Assembly (NCBI GenBank): GCA_041485125.1
Contig: JBGPIT010000169.1
Span: 1-10,187 of the forward strand
Direction of reading: 5' to 3'
DNA from: JBGPIT01 sp041485125
GTDB taxonomy: Bacteria > Desulfobacterota > Binatia > UTPRO1
DNA length: 10,187 nt
Shown in pieces: positions 1 through 6,157 of the stretch (within the stretch, counting starts at the first letter, position 1; each line of letters starts with the position of its first letter). The notes under the pieces are model-generated. The model saw only the letters and a program-made list of their open reading frames with translations, did not search any database and was not told the DNA's origin. Both the position numbers and the translations under genes were made by a program.

Positions 1-364
1 CCGGCCCCCAGGCGAATCTGATGTCGTCGTCCCTGATGCGCACCGTGCGCCAGTCCTCTGGAAATTCGAATGCCTCTTGCCGGCACCACCAGACGTTGCG
101 GCCGCCGGGATCGCTGAGCTTGAGCTCGAGCGCATTGCGCGGTGCCGTGCCGTGGACGTCGAAGCAGATGTCGTAGCTCTCGGGCAGCGCGAGCGAGAGC
201 TCTCTGCGCGCGACGACGAACCCACCGCCGCCGCGGAAGTCGAAATCGAGCCGCATCGCGGTGCCGTGCCGTCCCGGCTCACCCGCGATGCGGAGGCGCG
301 CCAGACCCGAGGTGACGGGCAGCCAGCGCGACAGGTCCTCGAAGTCGTCGAGTATCTGCGGCAC
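1..364 (-). CDS. N-terminal part of a discoidin/carbohydrate-binding-like beta-sandwich protein (runs off left edge)
   Basis: This leftward reading frame stays open from a GTG at 364 to the window edge, about 121 residues. The N-terminus reads MPQILDDFEDLSRW, followed by a beta-rich stretch containing RLDFDFRGGGGF, then ARRELSLALPESYDICFDV, KLSDPGGRNVWWC, FEFPEDWRTVRI and FAWGP. This pattern (DDFEDLSGW, LDFDF, NVWW, WRTVRI, FAWGP) is one I know from the N-terminal carbohydrate-binding-like sandwich of large proteins annotated as discoidin-domain or coagulation factor 5/8-type, often linked to glycoside hydrolase regions. No catalytic domain is inside the window, so substrate and activity are unknown. 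There is no signal peptide at this start. The frame is open further upstream, but the sequence there is low-complexity and Arg/Gly-rich and the family-like part begins just after the GTG. The Shine-Dalgarno site is weak (GGCGGGA). The gene is transcribed divergently from the transporter gene 44 bases away. Confidence 0.72.
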   Translation of the reverse strand, partial: MPQILDDFEDLSRWLPVTSGLARLRIAGEPGRHGTAMRLDFDFRGGGGFVVARRELSLALPESYDICFDVHGTAPRNALELKLSDPGGRNVWWCRQEAFEFPEDWRTVRIRDDDIRFAWGP

Positions 365-408
365 TATCCCGCCACGACCGTCGCCCCGACGGTTCCTGGG
401 ACGCGAAG

Positions 409-2152
409 ATGACCAGCGAAAGCGACGAGAGCAGGATCCGCGGCGACCTGCGGCTGACGCGCGAGACGCTGCGGCGGTTCGCCCGCGCCCTGCGGCGATT
501 CGCGAGCTCCGAGGTCGGCGGCAAGGCGGTTGCCATGCTCGTGTTGCTGATCGCCTTCTTGCTCGCGATCAGCGCCCTGAACGTCGTGAACAGCTACGTC
601 GGGCGCGACTTCATGACGTCGATCGCGCATCGCGACACCGCCGGCTTCATCCACCACGCCATCCGCTATTTTCTGGTCTTCGCCCTCTCGACCGTGGCGG
701 CCGTCGTCTACCGTTTCATCGAGGAGCGCCTCGGCCTGATGTGGCGGGAGTGGACGACGCGGCAACTCGTTCACGGCTACCTCCGGCATCGGGCGTACCA
801 CCGGCTGCACGTCGAGCGACCGATCGCCAACCCTGATCAGCGCATCGCCGACGACGTCCGCGCCTTCACCACGAACACGCTCTCGCTCGTGCTCATGTTG
901 CTCAACGGCACGATCACCGTCGTCGCGTTTGCGGGCGTGCTCTGGACGATCAGCCCGCAGCTGTTTTTCGTCGGCGTGGGATACGCGGCGATCGGCTCGT
1001 TCGTCACCATCGTTCTCGGGCGGCGGCTGATCGGGCTGAACTATGCGCAGTCCGATCACGAGGCCGACTTCCGCACCGATCTCATTCACGTGCGGGAAAA
1101 CGCGGAGTCGGTCGCGATCATGCATCGCGAGCGCCGGCTCGAGGCACGTATCTTGCGTCGCCTCACGGCGCTGACCGACAATCTCAGGCGAATCATCGCC
1201 GTCAACCGCAATCTCGGCTTCTTCACCACCGGGTACAACTACTCGATCCAGATGATCCCTGCGCTGGTGGTGGCTCCGCTCTTCATCCGGCGAGGTCGAG
1301 TTCGGGGTCATCACGCAGGCGACGATGGCGTTCTCGCAGTTGCTCGGAGCGTTCTCCCTGATCGTCACTCAGTTCCAATCGATCTCCTCCTACGCCGCCG
1401 TCGCCGCCCGGATCAACAGCCTCTCCGAGGCCCTGGAGGATACACCGGCGGTGACCGGACGGACGATCGACGTGATGCAAGACCACGGCCGGATCGCATA
1501 CGAGTCGCTGACCTTGCGGTCGCCGCGCGACGGCCGCGTGCTGATCCACGAGCTCGACCTGTCCGTCCCGGCCGGCATGCGGCTCCTGGTTCACGCCTCC
1601 GACGACACCGCCAAGGTAGCTCTGCTGCGCGCCACCGCCGGCCTTTGGGACACGGGCGAGGGACGCATCCGACACCCCGGGCTCGACGAGCTCCTGTTCC
1701 TTCCGGAACGGCCGTACCTCCCACCGGGGACGCTGCGGGAGGTGCTGGTGCGCTTCGGCAGGGACGAGGCGATCTCGGACGAGCAGATCGTCGACGCCCT
1801 GCGCGAGCTCGATCTCGAGAAGATCGTGACACGAGCGGGCGGCCTCGACGTCGAGCACCACTGGGAGGACATGCTCTCGCTCGACGAGCAGCAGCTCCTC
1901 GCCTTCACCCGTCTGGTGATCGCCGTACCCCGCTTCATCTTCCTCGATCGCGTCGGCACGGCGCTCAACCCGCCGCAGGTCGAGCAGGTCATGCGCGCCC
2001 TCGGTCGACGAGCGATCGGCTACATCAGCCTCGGGGACGCCAGCCAGCGGCTGGACTACTACGACGCGGTCCTCGAGATCGCCGTCGGCGGGGCGTGGGA
2101 ACTGAAGCCGGTTCGCGAGGGCAAGGTGGCGGAAGTATCCTCGACGCGATGA
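409..2152 (+). CDS. SbmA/BacA/YddA-like ABC transporter, fused permease and degenerate ATPase domain, interrupted by a frameshift near 1290
   Basis: This is a membrane transporter of the SbmA/BacA-like ABC type, about 580 residues once the frame is repaired, which is the usual length for YddA-like fusions. Residues 1-294 (409-1290) carry a charged N-terminus and about five hydrophobic segments, near 41-60, 88-112, 160-184, 187-209 and 278-294. The sixth lies after the frame change (from 1325, MAFSQLLGAFSLIV). Around 1288-1292 the frame moves by one base: LFIR continues naturally as GEVEFGVITQATMAFSQ only in the next frame. An indel there, real or a sequencing error, breaks the gene. The C-terminal domain has the overall order of an ABC ATPase, but its catalytic motifs are changed. 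Walker A is HASDDTAKVA (1592-1621), the Q-loop is PER, the signature is LSLDEQ, Walker B is FIFLDR with the catalytic Glu replaced, and the H-loop is GDAS. Family members import peptides, antibiotics or very-long-chain lipids. Substrate is unknown here. The Shine-Dalgarno site is weak (GGGACG). Confidence 0.8.
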
Positions 2153-2270
2153 GAATGCGAATTTCGGGGTGTTCTGCACATCGCTCAACACGACCTCGCG
2201 CGACACTTGACTCCACCGACGCTTTGCTGTTGGTGCGCGCATACACCATCCTCAGCCATAGGAGATCCCC

Positions 2271-2591
2271 ATGACGCTTCGGACGCTCGGGACCGCGGCA
2301 GCTTTCCTGCTCGTCGCCGGCAACGGTACCGCCTTCGCCGCGGACGGCGCGGCGATCTACAAGACGCAGTGCGCGAAGTGCCACGGTGACACCGGCCACG
2401 CCGACTCGCCTGCCGCCAAGGCCATGAAGGCTCCCGCGCTCGCCGGCGACGCCAAGATCGCAGGCATGTCAGACGCGGAGCTCGTCACGAAGATCAAGGA
2501 GAACAAAAAGCACGTCACCCTGAAGTCGGTGAGCGACGCCGACCTCACCGCGGTGGCTGCTCACGTGAAGCAGCTGGCCGGCGCGAAGTAG
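2271..2591 (+). CDS. Small exported c-type cytochrome with a single CAKCH haem site
   Basis: This 106-residue protein starts with a Sec signal peptide (hydrophobic residues 7-19, probable cleavage after AFA at residues 21-23). The haem-attachment motif C34-A-K-C37-H38 lies close to the mature N-terminus, as in class I cytochromes c. Haem is covalently bound in the periplasm, and the likely role is soluble electron transfer. The usual distal ligand Met sits in a KMPAF-type loop just before the last helix. Here the matching loop reads KKHVTLKSVSDADL, so His81 is at the expected place and no Met is present there (Met52 and Met66 lie elsewhere). Bis-His ligation is therefore likely. The start is firm: AGGAG at 2260-2264 lies six bases before the ATG. 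The 118 bases before it contain no obvious gene, so it is probably transcribed independently of the transporter. Confidence 0.9.
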   Translation: MTLRTLGTAAAFLLVAGNGTAFAADGAAIYKTQCAKCHGDTGHADSPAAKAMKAPALAGDAKIAGMSDAELVTKIKENKKHVTLKSVSDADLTAVAAHVKQLAGAK

Positions 2592-2662
2592 GGTGTCGAA
2601 TACCGGTCGAAGGGTACCCGCCGCGTCGAGGAAAATTCAATTCGGAATCCGCGCGTGCGACG

Positions 2663-2953
2663 CTATGTCGCTCGCTCGGCGGGGTGCTCCAGCTGCTGCA
2701 GACACTCCTGCCCGCAGTATTCGCGGTCGGGCCAATGGGTGCAGCGCGCGACCTCGACGTGCGGCCTGCCCAGAGCCGCCGCGATCGCCGCGTCCTTCGC
2801 ATCCACCTCGATCTGGGCGGGCATGCCGGTCTCAGGGCACGTGACCATCTTCGTCCCCCGATAGCGGCGGTACGCGTCCAGCGCGACCGGGACCGCGACG
2901 TACGCGACGGCGAGCGCGATGACCGCGCCGACCACCACGATTGAGGTCTCCAT
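2663..2953 (-). CDS. Small membrane-anchored four-cysteine protein (CPETG motif), unknown function
   Basis: This 96-residue protein has one N-terminal hydrophobic segment (about residues 4-24) followed by a basic AYRRYRGTK stretch. A soluble tail carries C39-P-E-T-G and, at the C-terminus, C71-T-H-W-P-x4-C80-G-Q-E-C84. Basic residues after the helix suggest an N-out, C-in topology under the positive-inside rule. Four cysteines with a nearby His could bind a metal such as zinc or an iron-sulfur cluster; this is inference. I recall similar hypothetical proteins with a CPETG and WP...CGQEC pattern in uncultured GC-rich bacteria, but no named family or function. The start is chosen at the ATG at 2953 because AAGGAG lies upstream with a seven-base gap to its GGAG core. 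A longer frame back to 3130 exists, but it has no support and its sequence is composition-driven. It converges on the cytochrome gene with 71 bases between the stops. Confidence 0.75.
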   Translation of the reverse strand: METSIVVVGAVIALAVAYVAVPVALDAYRRYRGTKMVTCPETGMPAQIEVDAKDAAIAAALGRPHVEVARCTHWPDREYCGQECLQQLEHPAERAT

Positions 2954-3142
2954 GGTCGTTCTCCTTTCACCGCGCCCGTCGAAGGCGCGAGGGACTTGAA
3001 GTGCAGATGTCGTGCCATCGAATGCCACCGCGGCACGTGGTCGCCCGGCGGGATGGTCCACTGACTTTCCAAAAATCGGAAAGGCAGGCCCCGGGAATCC
3101 GACGGATGGGAGGAGTAGGGTCGGCCCCAACCGAGCCGGGCG
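2954..3142. other. Intergenic leader region upstream of the four-cysteine protein
   Basis: This stretch of 189 bases lies between the end of the radical SAM operon and the small membrane protein, both leftward. I see no convincing coding signal. It holds a perfect 6-base inverted repeat, CTTTCC-AAAAATC-GGAAAG (3065-3083), and an imperfect one, GTGCCAT-CGA-ATGCCAC (3012-3028, one mismatch). It must contain the ribosome binding site of the small protein and probably its promoter, though no clear -35/-10 pair stands out. Confidence 0.4.
3065..3083. repeat. Short inverted repeat CTTTCC/GGAAAG with 7-base A-rich loop
   Basis: The arms at 3065-3070 and 3078-3083 are perfectly complementary, with AAAAATC between them. 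This AT-rich element is unusual in the GC-rich surroundings. It lies just beyond the end of the leftward radical SAM operon and about 110 bases upstream of the leftward small membrane protein, so it could be an operator, a leader hairpin or part of a terminator. No U-run follows it on the minus strand, which argues against a classical intrinsic terminator. Confidence 0.3.
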
Positions 3143-3271
3143 TCAGTCGATGATTCGGAGCGGCGCGGTCGTCGTCCAGTCGCCGCGCCAGAAGCCGATG
3201 ACGAGCGCCGCGGCGCGCGCGGCTTCGAAGGTCGCAGCGAGCGTGGCGCCGGTCGTCTCGGCCCGGCTCAC
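3143..3271 (-). CDS. Possible 42-residue ORF overlapping the radical SAM stop codon
   Basis: A GTG at 3271 shares GTGA with the TGA of the radical SAM gene, a typical translational-coupling arrangement. The frame reads 42 codons to a TGA at 3143. The product begins VSRAETTGATLAATFE, continues with an Ala-rich stretch ARAAALVIGFW, and ends RGDWTTTAPLRIID. There is no signal peptide and no cysteine. One Thr-rich stretch and two Trp residues lie near the C-terminus. I recognise no family. It could be a small accessory peptide, a peptide substrate of the neighbouring radical SAM/SPASM enzyme, or simply a chance open frame in GC-rich DNA. Position, same strand and the overlap are the only support; no independent coding evidence was available. 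Confidence 0.33.
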   Translation of the reverse strand: MSRAETTGATLAATFEAARAAALVIGFWRGDWTTTAPLRIID

Positions 3272-4332
3272 GCGGTCGCGGGTCCGATCGCCGGCGGCAC
3301 ATACGCGCAGGCCGGATCCTGCGCGAGGACGTATCCGGTGACCGCGTACGCACGCGCGCGCGAGCCGCCGCACACGTGGCGGAAGGGGCAGACGCCGCAC
3401 TTCCCGCCGAGGAGCCGATCGTCCCGCAAGACGCGCATCAGCGGGCTGTCGCGGTAGATCGACGACAGCGACGTTCGCCGCACGTTACCGCAGACGATCG
3501 GGAGGAAACCGCTCGGGTACACGTCGCCCGTGTGCGAGACGAAGACGAAGCCCTTGCCGTCGTTCACGGGGGTGAGCATACGCCGATGCGTTCGCGCGTC
3601 GAGTCGCTGCGCGGCATCGCGTTGAAGGACCACACGACGAAAGGCGGGCGCCGCCGTCGTCTTGACCGGAAGCCCGGTGCGCTCGCTCCAGTCATAGAGA
3701 TAGTCGAACACCAATTCGGCGCCGTCGGGGTCGAGCTGCGGTGCTCGGACGGCGCGACCCGTCGGGACCACGAAGAAGACGCTCCAGAGGTCGGGTGCGA
3801 GACTCGCGGCGCGTGTCCCCGTCGCGGGCAGCTCCCAGACGTTCGAACGCGTGAGGCTGGTGTTGATCTGCACCGAAAGCCCCGCGTCGCGGGCCTGCGC
3901 AATCGCGTCGAGCGTCGCATCGAACGACCCGGGCGTGCCGCGAAACGCGTCGTGGGCCGACGCGTCGGGGCCGTCGAGACTGAGCGCGATGCGGCGCACG
4001 CCTTCGGCTGCGAGGCGGCGCATCACGTCCGCGGTGACGAGCGGCGTCACGCTCGGTGCGACGGCGACAGACAGGTTGCGTGCCGTCGCAGCCGCGATCA
4101 GCCGAAAGAGATCGGGACGTTTCAACGGATCGCCGCCGGTGAGGACGAGCACGCCTGGATCGAGCTCGGCAAGCTGCTCGATCAGGTCGAGCGCCTCGTG
4201 TGTCGAGAGCTCCCGCGGATCGCGTTCCGGCATGGCCTCCGCCCGGCAATGCACACAACGGAGATCACACGCCCGCGTGACCTCCCAAATTGCGACGACC
4301 GGCCGTTCCGCGAGATTGACGCTGGTGAGCAC
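3268..4332 (-). CDS. Radical SAM/SPASM-domain protein, TIGR04053 (BA_1875)-like family
   Basis: This 354-residue iron-sulfur enzyme cleaves S-adenosylmethionine to start radical chemistry. The N-terminal radical SAM barrel has C22-x3-C26-x2-C29 for the 4Fe-4S cluster, the SAM-binding GGDP at 66-69, and LSLDGPDASAHDAFRG at 118-132. The C-terminal SPASM region contains C281, C312-x2-C315-x5-C321 and C342 in CGVCPFRHVCGGSRARAYAV, with the ending CAYVP. That ending and the CGGSRARAYAVTG block match the TIGR04053 family, which is related to the haem-modifying NirJ/AhbD group and to peptide-maturing SPASM enzymes. The substrate is not known. The start is GTG at 4332, three bases after the stop of the SCP2-like gene, whose CCGGGGTGA end can serve as ribosome binding site. 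This implies translational coupling within the operon. Confidence 0.88.
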   Translation of the reverse strand: MLTSVNLAERPVVAIWEVTRACDLRCVHCRAEAMPERDPRELSTHEALDLIEQLAELDPGVLVLTGGDPLKRPDLFRLIAAATARNLSVAVAPSVTPLVTADVMRRLAAEGVRRIALSLDGPDASAHDAFRGTPGSFDATLDAIAQARDAGLSVQINTSLTRSNVWELPATGTRAASLAPDLWSVFFVVPTGRAVRAPQLDPDGAELVFDYLYDWSERTGLPVKTTAAPAFRRVVLQRDAAQRLDARTHRRMLTPVNDGKGFVFVSHTGDVYPSGFLPIVCGNVRRTSLSSIYRDSPLMRVLRDDRLLGGKCGVCPFRHVCGGSRARAYAVTGYVLAQDPACAYVPPAIGPATA

Positions 4333-4335
4333 CGG

Positions 4336-4845
4336 TCACCCCGGATAGATCGTCGGTACTGCGGCGGCGCCGTTGAAGAACCGCTGCAGGCTCTGGTTGT
4401 ACCGGAAGAAAGTATCGATCTCGAGCTGATCCGGGCCGTCGAGGTGCATCGGGACGTCCGGGAACGTCAGCGAGTTGAGCGTGTGCTCGAGATCGGGGGC
4501 GCCGTGCGCGCGGATGTTCTCGATCATCTCGCGCCAGGCCGCGAGCGGTCCCTCGATGACGAAGTACGACGGCGGCGCGTCGGCGACCGAGGCGAGCGCG
4601 CGGACGCTGGTGACGGCGTAGCCTGCGAACGTGATCGCGAAGAGCTCGCGCCGGCCGCTGTCGTGCGTGACCTCGACGACCATCGTGCAATCGAGCGGGC
4701 CGAGCTCACGGTAGGCCTTCTCGTCGACGCGCATGATGGCCCCGAGACGGTGGAACCATGCCGCCGAGGGGAACGGGATCGCGCCGGCCGGCGCACGCCC
4801 GGGATGGTGGCGAACGGCTTCGTCGTTCGCGCGCGCGTTTTCCAT
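4336..4845 (-). CDS. SCP2-like (sterol-carrier fold) lipid-binding protein
   Basis: This 169-residue soluble protein has a Pro/Ala-rich N-terminus (1-24) and then an SCP2-like pattern. It comprises FPSAAWFHRL at 25-34, a strand region LDCTMVVEVTHD (51-62), LFAITFAGYAV (68-78), SYFVIEGPLAAWREMIENI (93-111) and a C-terminal TFPDVPMHLDGPDQLEIDTFFRY segment ending near residue 149. SCP2 domains bind hydrophobic ligands such as fatty acyl chains or sterols in a beta-sheet and helix pocket. The assignment rests on motif order and the typical 'gp...W..mi.n' and 'l.i.Gd...l' elements, so it is likely but not certain. The start is ATG at 4845, with GGGAG at 4852-4856 six bases upstream. Eleven bases separate it from the diiron gene before it and three from the radical SAM gene after it, so it is the middle gene of an operon. 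It has no cysteine cluster or catalytic motif that I can see, apart from a single C53. Confidence 0.7.
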   Translation of the reverse strand: MENARANDEAVRHHPGRAPAGAIPFPSAAWFHRLGAIMRVDEKAYRELGPLDCTMVVEVTHDSGRRELFAITFAGYAVTSVRALASVADAPPSYFVIEGPLAAWREMIENIRAHGAPDLEHTLNSLTFPDVPMHLDGPDQLEIDTFFRYNQSLQRFFNGAAAVPTIYPG

Positions 4846-4856
4846 CGTCGTCTCCC

Positions 4857-5945
4857 TCAGGCCGCGAGATCCGCGACCGGCAGCTCGCGTGGGATCACCA
4901 TCCGCGACTCGCGCTCGAGGCCTGCGACCTTGAGGCGGTGCAGGTACTCCTTCACCTGCTTGTTGTAGAGGAACGCCAGCTTGCCCATGCCGGCGGCGAT
5001 GTTCTGCACCCCGCCGCCGGCGAGGATCGCGCGCGGCTCGACGGTCTGCGGCTCGAGCGTGAGGCGGAAGATCGCCTCCTCGCCGAGATCGAGGATGTGG
5101 TGGATCTCGCGCGTCATCTCGGGATGGTGCTCCAGGAAGTACTTCAAGTGCCGGACGCCGTAGGCGACGTGGCGCGCCTCGTCCTGCATGCAGAGCCGGA
5201 AGATCGTCTTCTCGACCTCGGTCGGCGCCAGGAACTCGCCGGTCCGGAAGAGCGTCAGGATGAAGCCTTCGCCGAAGATGTGCATCAGCGAGCTCGCGGT
5301 GGTGTAGTTCGGTGCCTGCAGGATCGCCGCGAGCAGCTGCTCGTTCGCGGGCGACGCCATCAGCAGCCCGCCGCCGTTGGCGAGCGCGCGCTTGCGGAAG
5401 ACGTCCATGTGGCGCGCCTCGTCCATGATCTGGGTCGCGAGGAAGAGCTTCACCTCGTGGAAGTCGTGGTTGATGTGACAAAGCCACTTCGCCGGCATGT
5501 CGCCGGCGACGAACTCGACCTCGGTGAAGTTGGTGCACATCTGGCAGACCGCGCGCTCGATGTCGTCGGGCAGCTTCTGGAGCTTGTGCCACGGCACGTC
5601 GGTGACCGAGTTCCACTGGCGCGTGACCGCCTCGTCGTAGAGCAGCGCGGCGTTGTCGGACCACACCTCGGACTTTTCATTGAGGTCGTACATCCCGAGC
5701 GAGGGAGTTTCCGGCGGCACGAAGGACCCGCGCGGCGCCATGCTGCCGTGGCGCGAGCCGAACTCGGGGATGTTCGCGTAGTGCCCGGTCTCGATGTCCT
5801 TGAGGCCGAGGCCGACCGGTCCCGGCTTCGCCTCGTGTCCCCAGCCCGCCGGGTTGGCGTGCATCCAGCTGAGGTCGAAGTTGCCGTGGACCATCTCCGC
5901 CATGCGGTCGAGGCCTTCGTTGACGATCGCGTTGTACTGGGCCAT
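4857..5945 (-). CDS. R2-like diiron ferritin-fold protein (putative oxygenase/oxidase)
   Basis: This 362-residue protein has a four-helix ferritin core. The carboxylate and His ligand set is clear: a Glu in NFTEVEF (E142 or E144), E176 and H179 in DEARHMDVF, E226 in HIFGEGF, and E256 and H259 in DEARHVAYG. Two ExxH motifs 80 residues apart, each preceded by a helix carrying a single Glu, are the class signature of R2-like diiron enzymes (ribonucleotide reductase R2, AurF-type N-oxygenases, R2-like oxidases, bacterial multicomponent monooxygenases). Length and the long N-terminal region (about residues 1-110) exceed plain ferritins, and no radical tyrosine motif is evident. It probably activates O2 to oxidise a substrate; which one is unknown. 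The start is ATG at 5945 with GGGAGG at 5951-5956, five bases away. A longer frame to 6017 exists but has no ribosome binding site. It is the first gene of the SCP2/radical SAM operon. Confidence 0.88.
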   Translation of the reverse strand: MAQYNAIVNEGLDRMAEMVHGNFDLSWMHANPAGWGHEAKPGPVGLGLKDIETGHYANIPEFGSRHGSMAPRGSFVPPETPSLGMYDLNEKSEVWSDNAALLYDEAVTRQWNSVTDVPWHKLQKLPDDIERAVCQMCTNFTEVEFVAGDMPAKWLCHINHDFHEVKLFLATQIMDEARHMDVFRKRALANGGGLLMASPANEQLLAAILQAPNYTTASSLMHIFGEGFILTLFRTGEFLAPTEVEKTIFRLCMQDEARHVAYGVRHLKYFLEHHPEMTREIHHILDLGEEAIFRLTLEPQTVEPRAILAGGGVQNIAAGMGKLAFLYNKQVKEYLHRLKVAGLERESRMVIPRELPVADLAA

Positions 5946-6157
5946 CGCTGCCTCCCGTTGAATGGGACACGCGCCGCCCTCGGCGGGGGCGCATCGCCGG
6001 GTGTGTCTTCGGCGCAACGCAAAGGACGTGCCACGCGAGATCGGCCGAAAACGCCGCGCATTTGTCGTCTCGGGCCATGCGAGATTCCCGTTTCCGCGAA
6101 CGCGGCGGGCCGCGATTCACGACGGTGAGAACGACGACGGGCGTCCGCGGAACGACG
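5946..6157. promoter_or_regulatory. Leader of the diiron/SCP2/radical SAM operon, with small inverted repeats
   Basis: This 212-base gap lies between the NnrS stop and the diiron gene start, both leftward. No gene is credible here. It must contain the operon promoter and may hold the NnrS terminator. I see a compound hairpin, CCCG-TTT-CCGCG-AA-CGCGG-CGGG (6087-6109), with a bulge of three T, and next to it TCTCG-GGCCATG-CGAGA (6068-6084). Neither is followed by a U-run on the minus strand. No clear sigma-70 pair stands out, so the promoter position is not resolved. Confidence 0.35.

Noticed and set aside
364..1368. Long minus-strand frame opposite the transporter
   Set aside because: It is a GC-rich shadow of the transporter gene. 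The translation is low-complexity, charged and matches no family.
2207..2245. TTGACT as a -35 box for the cytochrome gene
   Set aside because: No acceptable -10 hexamer lies 16-18 bases downstream. The nearest AT-richer stretch is about 27 bases away.
1291..2274. Continuation of the transporter's first reading frame to 2274
   Set aside because: After the frameshift the sequence becomes Arg/Pro/Gly-rich composition-driven text, while the neighbouring frame carries the recognisable ABC domain.
2954..3130. N-terminal extension of the four-cysteine protein to 3130
   Set aside because: The extra residues are Pro/Gly/Arg-rich without a ribosome binding site. The ATG at 2953 has AAGGAG at good spacing and starts right at the membrane helix.
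3376..4968. 530-codon plus-strand frame antisense to the radical SAM and SCP2-like genes
   Set aside because: The opposite strand has clear motifs, operon spacing and Shine-Dalgarno sites. This translation is Arg/Val/Asp-rich shadow sequence.
4846..5664. Upstream extension of the SCP2-like reading frame
   Set aside because: The frame is open through the diiron gene, but that part is its out-of-frame shadow. The ATG at 4845 has a good ribosome binding site.
6087..6109. Compound GC hairpin as an intrinsic terminator for nnrS
   Set aside because: No U-run follows on the minus strand and a three-base bulge interrupts the stem, so it is noted only as part of the leader region.
4758..6128. 456-codon plus-strand frame antisense to the diiron gene
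   Set aside because: It is antisense to unmistakable DEARH diiron motifs and has no recognisable domain of its own.
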